Origin: Streptomyces mirabilis
GTDB taxonomy: Bacteria; Actinomycetota; Actinomycetes; Streptomycetales; Streptomycetaceae
DNA: 64,000 bases
Direction of reading: 5' to 3'
Assembly: GCF_039503195.1 (NCBI RefSeq)
Contig: NZ_JBCJKP010000001.1
Span: forward strand, 4,774,001 to 4,838,000
Part shown: positions 59,130 to 64,000 of the stretch, one piece after another
How positions within the stretch are numbered: position 1 is the first letter of the stretch
Layout of the letters: each line of letters opens with the position of its first letter
Translations under genes and position numbers: made by a program
Notes under the pieces: generated by a model
What the model was told of the DNA's origin: nothing
Database searches by the model: none
What the model saw: only the letters and a program-made list of their open reading frames with translations

Positions 59130-59235
59130 CAAGTCACGCGTAGGACACAACCCGATATCAACGCTCCGTAATTCCGGTATGCCACGATCCGCGACATTCA
59201 TTGCACCCCTTTCCGGACCGTGCCTGCACAGAGCC

Positions 59236-60165
59236 CTATCGGCCCACTCCGGACACGAGGTCGGCCGCCAACAGTTCCTCACTCTCCGTAGCCGTTCCCG
59301 CACGTTGAGTCCGCGTCCAGGCCCGCTTCAGATACAGGTGGACGTCGGACTCCCAGGTGAAGCCCATGCCGCCGTGCACCTGGAGGCAGTCGCGGGCGCC
59401 GCGCACGGCGGCCTCGTCGGCGAGCAGCCGGGCCGCCGCGATGTCCACGGGGTCGGCCGTGACGGCGGCGGCGTAGACCGCGGCGCGCGCCAGTTCCACC
59501 CGCACCAGCATCCGCGCGCACAGGTGCTTGATCGCCTGGAAGGCCCCGATCGGCTGCCCGAACTGCTCACGGGTCCGGGCGTGTTGCACGGCTGTCTCGC
59601 AGGTGCGGGCGGCGGTGCCGAGCTGTTCGGCCGCCGTGAAGAGCGAAGTGAGGGAAGCCGTGGGGAGTGCGCCGGTGGAACTCACGGGGCGCGCGTCGAT
59701 GAGACCGGCCCCACCGGATACGGGTACCCGGTGCAGCGGTGTCAGGGGGTCCACCGGCCGCAGCGGCTCGGCGCCGGTCGCGTCCCCGCGTACGACGTCC
59801 GCCTCGGCCAGCCACTCCACCAGGCCCCGGCCGTCGACGGCCGTCACCACGGCCTCTCCGGTGGCGGCCCCGTCCACCACGCCCGCCGCGAGGTGCGTGG
59901 CGATCAGCGGGCCGGGCAGCAGGACCCGCCCGGCCTCCTCGAAGGCGAGCACCGTCTCCGGGAGGCCGAGTCCGACGCCGCCGTCCGCCTCGGGCAGGCG
60001 CAGCGCGAAGAACCCCGCCTCGCCGAGCTCGCGCCACAGGGCCCGGTCGAGCCTCGGCCCCTCGTCCACGGCGGCGCGCAGCCGCTCCCGGCCGAACCGC
60101 GCCGCGAGCAGCTCGCGCACGCCCGCTTTCAAGGCTCGCTGGTCGTCCGTGAGTTGGAAGTCCAC
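59236..60165 (-). CDS. acyl-CoA dehydrogenase, small subunit type
   Basis: 309 residues, about 70 shorter than a full ACAD. It keeps the C-terminal blocks REQFGQPIGAFQAIKHLCAR and VHGGMGFTWESDVHLYLKR (catalytic Glu in FTWE) but has a shortened middle beta domain with few FAD-binding features. This matches the half-site subunit of alpha2-beta2 ACADs such as ChsE1-ChsE2 and FadE28-FadE29 in steroid side-chain degradation. Its partner is the ACAD gene 10 bp upstream on the same strand. ATG 60165; cotranscribed third gene of the amidohydrolase-ACAD-ACAD operon. Confidence 0.88.
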   Translation of the reverse strand: MDFQLTDDQRALKAGVRELLAARFGRERLRAAVDEGPRLDRALWRELGEAGFFALRLPEADGGVGLGLPETVLAFEEAGRVLLPGPLIATHLAAGVVDGAATGEAVVTAVDGRGLVEWLAEADVVRGDATGAEPLRPVDPLTPLHRVPVSGGAGLIDARPVSSTGALPTASLTSLFTAAEQLGTAARTCETAVQHARTREQFGQPIGAFQAIKHLCARMLVRVELARAAVYAAAVTADPVDIAAARLLADEAAVRGARDCLQVHGGMGFTWESDVHLYLKRAWTRTQRAGTATESEELLAADLVSGVGR

Positions 60166-60175
60166 GGGAAAGTAG

Positions 60176-61330
60176 TCACCGTCCCTTCGGCAGGCCCAGG
60201 ATCCGCTCGGCCACGATGTTGCGCTGGATCTGCGAGGTGCCGGCCGCGATGGTGTACGACAGGGAGCTGAGCCGGTCGAGCGTCCACTCCCTGCCCAGGT
60301 CCAACGCCTCGGGCCCGAGAACCTCGGCGGCGGCGTCGTACAGCTCCTGCCGCGCGTGCGAGTACCTCAGTTTGAAAACCGAACCGCCGACCCCCGGCAC
60401 TCCCCCGTTGCTCTGTGCCTCGCTCACGTTCCACTGCGTGAGCCGCCACAGCGCGCGGAACTCCGCGTTGAGCCCGCCCAGCCGCCGCCGAAGTGCCGGA
60501 TCGTCCCAGCGGCCGTTCTTCCGGGCTTCGCGCGCGACCTCCCCGAGCACCCGTCGGCAGGCCACGACCTCACCCACGAAGGCGGTACCGCGCTCGTACG
60601 ACAGGGTCACCATGGTCACGCGCCAGCCGTCGTTCTCGGCACCGACCCGGTGCGCAACGGGCACCCGCACCTCGTCCAGGAAGACCTCCGCGAACTCGGT
60701 CGAGCCCGCGAGGGTGCGCAGTGGCCGGACGGTGATCCCGGGGGCGTCCATCGGCATCGCGAGCCACGAGATCCCGCGGTGCTTCGGGGCCGCCGGGTCG
60801 GTCCTGACCAGCAGCTCGCACCAGTCGGCGACCTCGGCGTGGGAGGTCCAGATCTTGGACCCGCTCACTACGTAGTCGTCGCCGTCCCGCCACGCGCGGG
60901 TGCGCAGTGCCGCGAGGTCCGAGCCGGCGTCCGGTTCGCTGAACCCCTGGCACCAGACCTCCTCGCCGCGCAGCACCGGCGGCAGCCAGCGCGCCCGCTG
61001 TACGGGGGTCCCTTCGGAGGCGATGGTCGGCCCGGCGTGCAGCAGTCCGACGAAATTGGCCCCCACGTAGGGGGCGCCCGCCTTTTCCGTCTCCTCCAGG
61101 TAGATGAGGTGCTGGGTCGGCGTGGCGCCCCGGCCCCCGGCGTCGACGGGCCAGTGCAGCCCCGCGTACCCGGCGTCGTACAGCATCCGCTGCCACCCGA
61201 GGTCGTACGCCCGCCGGCCGGGCCAGTCGGCCGGGGACGGTTTCGGGGGCAGCGACGGGAGCACCTCGGCGAGCCACTCCCGCAGCCGGGCGCGGAACTC
61301 CTGCTCCTCGGGGGTGTACGTGAGATCCAT
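60176..61330 (-). CDS. acyl-CoA dehydrogenase, large subunit type
   Basis: 384 residues. The FAD- and substrate-binding blocks VWCQGFSEPDAGSDLAALRT and VSGSKIWTSHAEVADWCELL are complete, and the end reads AAGTSQIQRNIVAERILGLP. The catalytic FTWE block is absent, as in the FAD-binding subunit of heterotetrameric ACADs; the partner at 59236 supplies it. It starts 7 bp after the amidohydrolase stop. Together they would desaturate a bulky acyl-CoA. Confidence 0.9.
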   Translation of the reverse strand: MDLTYTPEEQEFRARLREWLAEVLPSLPPKPSPADWPGRRAYDLGWQRMLYDAGYAGLHWPVDAGGRGATPTQHLIYLEETEKAGAPYVGANFVGLLHAGPTIASEGTPVQRARWLPPVLRGEEVWCQGFSEPDAGSDLAALRTRAWRDGDDYVVSGSKIWTSHAEVADWCELLVRTDPAAPKHRGISWLAMPMDAPGITVRPLRTLAGSTEFAEVFLDEVRVPVAHRVGAENDGWRVTMVTLSYERGTAFVGEVVACRRVLGEVAREARKNGRWDDPALRRRLGGLNAEFRALWRLTQWNVSEAQSNGGVPGVGGSVFKLRYSHARQELYDAAAEVLGPEALDLGREWTLDRLSSLSYTIAAGTSQIQRNIVAERILGLPKGR

Positions 61331-61337
61331 GGGCCCG

Positions 61338-62530
61338 CTACTCGTCGAGGTCCAGGTCGAGCATGCGGATGGCGTTCCCGCGCATCAGCTTGTGGATGGT
61401 CTCGTCGTCGAGGCCCTTCACATGGTCGAGGGCGACCTCCTTGGTGTGCGGGAAGGTCGAGTCGACGTGTGGGTAGTCGGTCTCGAAGGTCGCGTTGTCC
61501 CGTCCCACGACGTCCAGCGAGGCGACGCCGTGCTTGTCGCGGAAGAAGCAGCAGAAGATCTGCCGGTAGTAGTACGTCGAGGGCGGCTCGGGGATGAGGT
61601 CCCGGACGCCACCCCAGGCGCGGTGCTCCTGCCAGACGTCGTCGGCGCGCTCCAGGGCGTAGGGGATCCAGCCCATCTGCCCCTCCGAGTAGGCGAGTTT
61701 GAGGCGTGGGAACTTCACCAGCACCCCGCTGAAGAGGAAGTCCATCATCGAGGCCATCGCGTTGTTGAAGGACAGCGAGGCCTGTACGGCGGGCGGCGCG
61801 TCCGGGGACGCGGCGGGCATCTGCGACGAGGAACCGATGTGCATGTTCACGACCGTCCCCGTCTCCTGGCAGACCGCGAAGAACGGGTCCCAGTAGCCGG
61901 AGTGGATGGAGGGCAGGCCGAGGTGGGTGGGGATCTCGGAGAAGGTCACCGCCTTCACTCCGCGCGCGGCGTTGCGCCGAATCTCCGCGACCGCCCGTTC
62001 GATGTCCCACAGCGGGATGAGGCACAGCGGGATCAGCCGGCCGCCGCTGTCGCCGCACCACTCCTCGACCATCCAGTCGTTGTACGCGCGCACGCAGGCC
62101 AGGGCCACTTCCTTGTCGTGCGCCTCGGCGAACGTCTGCCCGCAGAAGCGGGGAAGGTCGGGAAGCAGAGGCTTCCCTCGACATGGTTGAGGTCCATGTC
62201 CTTGAGCCGCTCGACGGGGTCCCAGCAGCCGCGCCGCATCTCCGCGCGCGTGATGCCCTCCAGGGTCATCTCGTCGCGGTCGAAGCCGACGGCGGCGATG
62301 TTGCGCTTGTACGGGAACTTGAGGTCCTCGTAGATCCACCAGTCGGCGGGCGGGCCGTCCGGGTCCATGGTGATCTGGTACTTGCCGCCGACGTAGGCGA
62401 GTTCACCGATTCCGGCCGTGAGGGGCTTGGGTCCCCGGTCCTGGTACTTCTTCGGCAGCCAGGTCTCGAAGAGGTGCGCGGGCTCGATCACGTGGTCGTC
62501 GACGCTGATGATGCGGGGCAGTTCGATCAT
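61338..62530 (-). pseudogene. amidohydrolase family 2 (ACMSD-like) protein, frameshifted
   Basis: Paralogue of the protein at 20124. The N-terminal part from ATG 62530 reads IELPRIISVDDHVIEP... CFPTFP, after which the frame breaks; RFCGQTFAEAHDKEVALACV continues in the next frame to AMRMLDLD-type ending. One additional C (G4 run at 62150-62153 on the plus strand) restores 397 residues. Metal and catalytic blocks NMHIGSSSQMPAAS and ETDYPHVDSTFPH are intact. First gene of the operon with two ACADs; operator site 13 is 26 bp upstream. Probably functional in the organism. Confidence 0.85.
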
Positions 62531-62556
62531 GGTTCCCCTCCGCCTGGCGTACTTAT

Positions 62557-62571
62557 CTGATGGGTCGTCAG
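62557..62571. promoter_or_regulatory. CTGAC-N5-GTCAG operator, site 13
   Basis: CTGATGGGTCGTCAG, one mismatch in the left arm, 26 bp upstream of the amidohydrolase ATG at 62530. Confidence 0.7.
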
Positions 62572-62646
62572 ATTTTCACTTCCCCAGCAGGCTAGTCCCG
62601 CACCCCTGGACCGACAAGGCGCCGAGCCCTACGCTCTGCCCACGAT

Positions 62647-62661
62647 CTGACTGTCCGTCAG
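62647..62661. promoter_or_regulatory. CTGAC-N5-GTCAG operator, site 14
   Basis: CTGACTGTCCGTCAG, perfect arms, 29 bp upstream of the CoA ligase GTG at 62691. Confidence 0.8.
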
Positions 62662-62690
62662 TTCCATCACGGTCACAGGGGGCCGCCGCC

Positions 62691-64000
62691 GTGAACGACA
62701 CCGCCCACGCACTGAGCGCATCCCGCACCCTCTGGGAACTGGTCGCCCGCCGGGCCGACCTCACCCCCGACCGCCCGGTCCTCCTCCAGGGCGACCGCAC
62801 CCTGAGCTTCGGCGCGTTGCGCGACCGAGCCGAGCGGGTGGCGGCGGGCCTGTACGACATGGGCGTACGCCCCGGCACGGTGGTCGCCTGGCAGCTGCCC
62901 ACCCGTATCGAGACCGCCCTGCTGTCCTTCGCCCTGGCCCGCCTCGGCGCCGTGCAGTCCCCGGTCATCCCCTTCTACCGCGACCGCGAGGTCGGCTTCG
63001 CGCTGCGGGAGTCCAAGGCCGAGTACTTCGCCGTACCGGGCGAGTGGCGCGGGTTCGACCACACGGGGATGGCACGGCGGCTCGGCGCGAAGGGCGTCTT
63101 CGAGGCGTACGACGTGTTGCCGGACGGCGATCCCGCCGCGCTGCCCGCGCCGCCCGCCGAGGGCACCTCGGTCCGCTGGATCTACTGGACCTCGGGGACG
63201 ACGTCCGACCCCAAGGGGGTCCTGCACTCGGATCGCTCGCTGATCGCGGGCGGCTCGTGTCTCGCCCACGCGCTGCGGCTGTCGGCCGCCGACGTGGGCT
63301 CGATGGCCTTCCCGTACGCGCACATCGCCGGGCCCGACTACACGGTGATGCTGCTGCTGTACGGCTTCCCGGCGGTGATGTTCGAGCACTTCGCGCTGCC
63401 GGAGGCGCTGGCGGAGTACCGGCGGCACGGAGTGACGGTGGCGGGCGGTTCGACGGCGTTCTACTCGATGTTCCTCGCCGAGCAGCGCAAGCGGCCGTCC
63501 GAGCCGGTCGTCCCCACGCTACGGCTGCTGGCGGGCGGGGGCGCGCCGAAGCCGCCCGAGGTGTACCACTCGGTCGTGCGGGAGATGGGCGTGCAGCTCA
63601 CCCACGGGTACGGGATGACCGAGGTCCCGATGATCACGATGGGGGCGCCGGACGACACGGCCGAGAACCTCGCGACGACGGAGGGCAGGCCGCCGGCGGG
63701 CATGGAGATACGGATCGTGGACGGCGAGGTACGGCTGCGTGGGGAGGCCGTCTGTCAGGGGTACCTGGACCCGGCGCAGACCGCCGACGCCTTTGACGAG
63801 GACGGGTTCCTGATCACCGGCGACGTCGGTCGTCTGACGGAGAGCGGGCATCTCGTCCTCACCGGGCGCCTGAAGGACGTCATCATCCGCAAGGGCGAGA
63901 ACATCTCGGCGAAGGAGATCGAGGACCTGCTGCACCAGCACCCGGCCGTCGGGGACGTCGCGGTGATCGGCCTCCCGGACGCCGACCGCGGCGAGCGGGT
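62691..64000 (+). CDS. AMP-forming acyl-CoA synthetase (3' end beyond window)
   Basis: At least 436 residues, open at the right edge. ANL-superfamily motifs: IYWTSGTTSDPKGVLHSD near residue 165, LTHGYGMTEVPM, GFLITGDVGRLTESG, RLKDVIIRKGENISAKEIED; the C-terminal catalytic Lys lies beyond the window. GTG 62691 is preceded by AGGGGG at 9 bases. It is divergent from the amidohydrolase-ACAD operon and each direction has its own operator. It is the third CoA ligase of the proposed regulon, and more distant from FadD3 than the one at 25582. It is related to cyclohexanecarboxylate- or crotonobetaine-CoA-ligase-like proteins. Confidence 0.9.
   Translation, partial: MNDTAHALSASRTLWELVARRADLTPDRPVLLQGDRTLSFGALRDRAERVAAGLYDMGVRPGTVVAWQLPTRIETALLSFALARLGAVQSPVIPFYRDREVGFALRESKAEYFAVPGEWRGFDHTGMARRLGAKGVFEAYDVLPDGDPAALPAPPAEGTSVRWIYWTSGTTSDPKGVLHSDRSLIAGGSCLAHALRLSAADVGSMAFPYAHIAGPDYTVMLLLYGFPAVMFEHFALPEALAEYRRHGVTVAGGSTAFYSMFLAEQRKRPSEPVVPTLRLLAGGGAPKPPEVYHSVVREMGVQLTHGYGMTEVPMITMGAPDDTAENLATTEGRPPAGMEIRIVDGEVRLRGEAVCQGYLDPAQTADAFDEDGFLITGDVGRLTESGHLVLTGRLKDVIIRKGENISAKEIEDLLHQHPAVGDVAVIGLPDADRGER

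Noticed and set aside
1..64000. A secondary-metabolite biosynthetic cluster, given afsR/afsS/afsK
   Set aside because: No ketosynthase, NRPS, terpene cyclase or RiPP core is visible. The thiolase-fold proteins lack condensing-enzyme motifs and the surrounding genes look catabolic.

Overview
The window is high-GC actinobacterial DNA and almost certainly a Streptomyces chromosome. The evidence is the GC-rich third codon positions, frequent GTG/TTG starts, XRE-DUF397 pairs, F420 biosynthesis (fbiC), and above all a recognisable afsR-afsS pair followed by afsK, the global secondary-metabolism regulators. I see no tRNA, rRNA, CRISPR array, insertion sequence or prophage.

Layout. 0-6.8 kb: the end of an ADP-ribosylglycohydrolase gene, a DUF397 remnant, a large P-loop/TPR ATPase, a lipobox-free L,D-transpeptidase-like protein without its catalytic residues, and fbiC. 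7-13.8 kb: a Tat-exported PHP phosphoesterase-like protein, TetR-type genes, a two-SDR/TetR operon, and a divergent hydrolase/HTH-regulator pair sharing a mirrored operator-promoter. 13.8-21.4 kb: two minus-strand catabolic operons (LLM flavoenzyme, N-acyl-D-amino-acid deacylase, aldehyde dehydrogenase; and amidohydrolase, LLM flavoenzyme, SDR). 21.7-25.5 kb: afsR, afsS and a DUF6247-like gene. 25.6-29.7 kb: a FadD3-like CoA ligase divergent from a thiolase-like/DUF35/enoyl-CoA hydratase operon. 29.8-33.8 kb: afsK, a VOC protein and a TetR regulator. 33.8-36.9 kb: a DDN-type F420 protein, an acyl-CoA dehydrogenase and a second thiolase-like gene. 36.9-42.8 kb: ordinary accessory genes (XRE/DUF397, PNPOx, LysR, epimerase, acetyltransferases). 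42.8-53.4 kb: DUF35 and DoxX, a flavin monooxygenase, a secreted protein, an ADP-forming acyl-CoA synthetase with an enoyl-CoA hydratase, a flavin reductase, an MFS transporter and a GlxA-type regulator. 53.6-64 kb: an SDR/ACAD/alcohol dehydrogenase operon, a cyclase-family hydrolase, an anti-sigma-type ATPase, an amidohydrolase/ACAD/ACAD operon, and a CoA ligase running off the right edge.

Main observation. Fourteen copies of one 15-bp palindrome, CTGAC-N5-GTCAG (five copies have one half-site mismatch or fewer), lie between 18.2 and 62.7 kb. All are intergenic and most end 4-33 bp upstream of a start codon. They precede essentially every CoA-thioester catabolic operon in the window and none of the housekeeping or afs genes. 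This looks like a single local regulon for an undescribed CoA-dependent degradation pathway, with three CoA ligases, four acyl-CoA dehydrogenases, two enoyl-CoA hydratases, two Ltp2-type thiolase-fold proteins, two DUF35 partners, F420/LLM enzymes, amidohydrolases and SDRs. It is wrapped around the afs locus. The TetR gene at 33165 is the best local candidate regulator, by inference only. The enzyme set resembles steroid or terpenoid degradation in mycolic actinobacteria; the substrate is not deducible here.

Caution. At least five genes (aldehyde dehydrogenase, DUF35, enoyl-CoA hydratase, alcohol dehydrogenase, amidohydrolase) each need exactly one extra G or C to restore the family reading frame, mostly in G/C homopolymers. 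This pattern is better explained by base-calling deletions than by gene decay.
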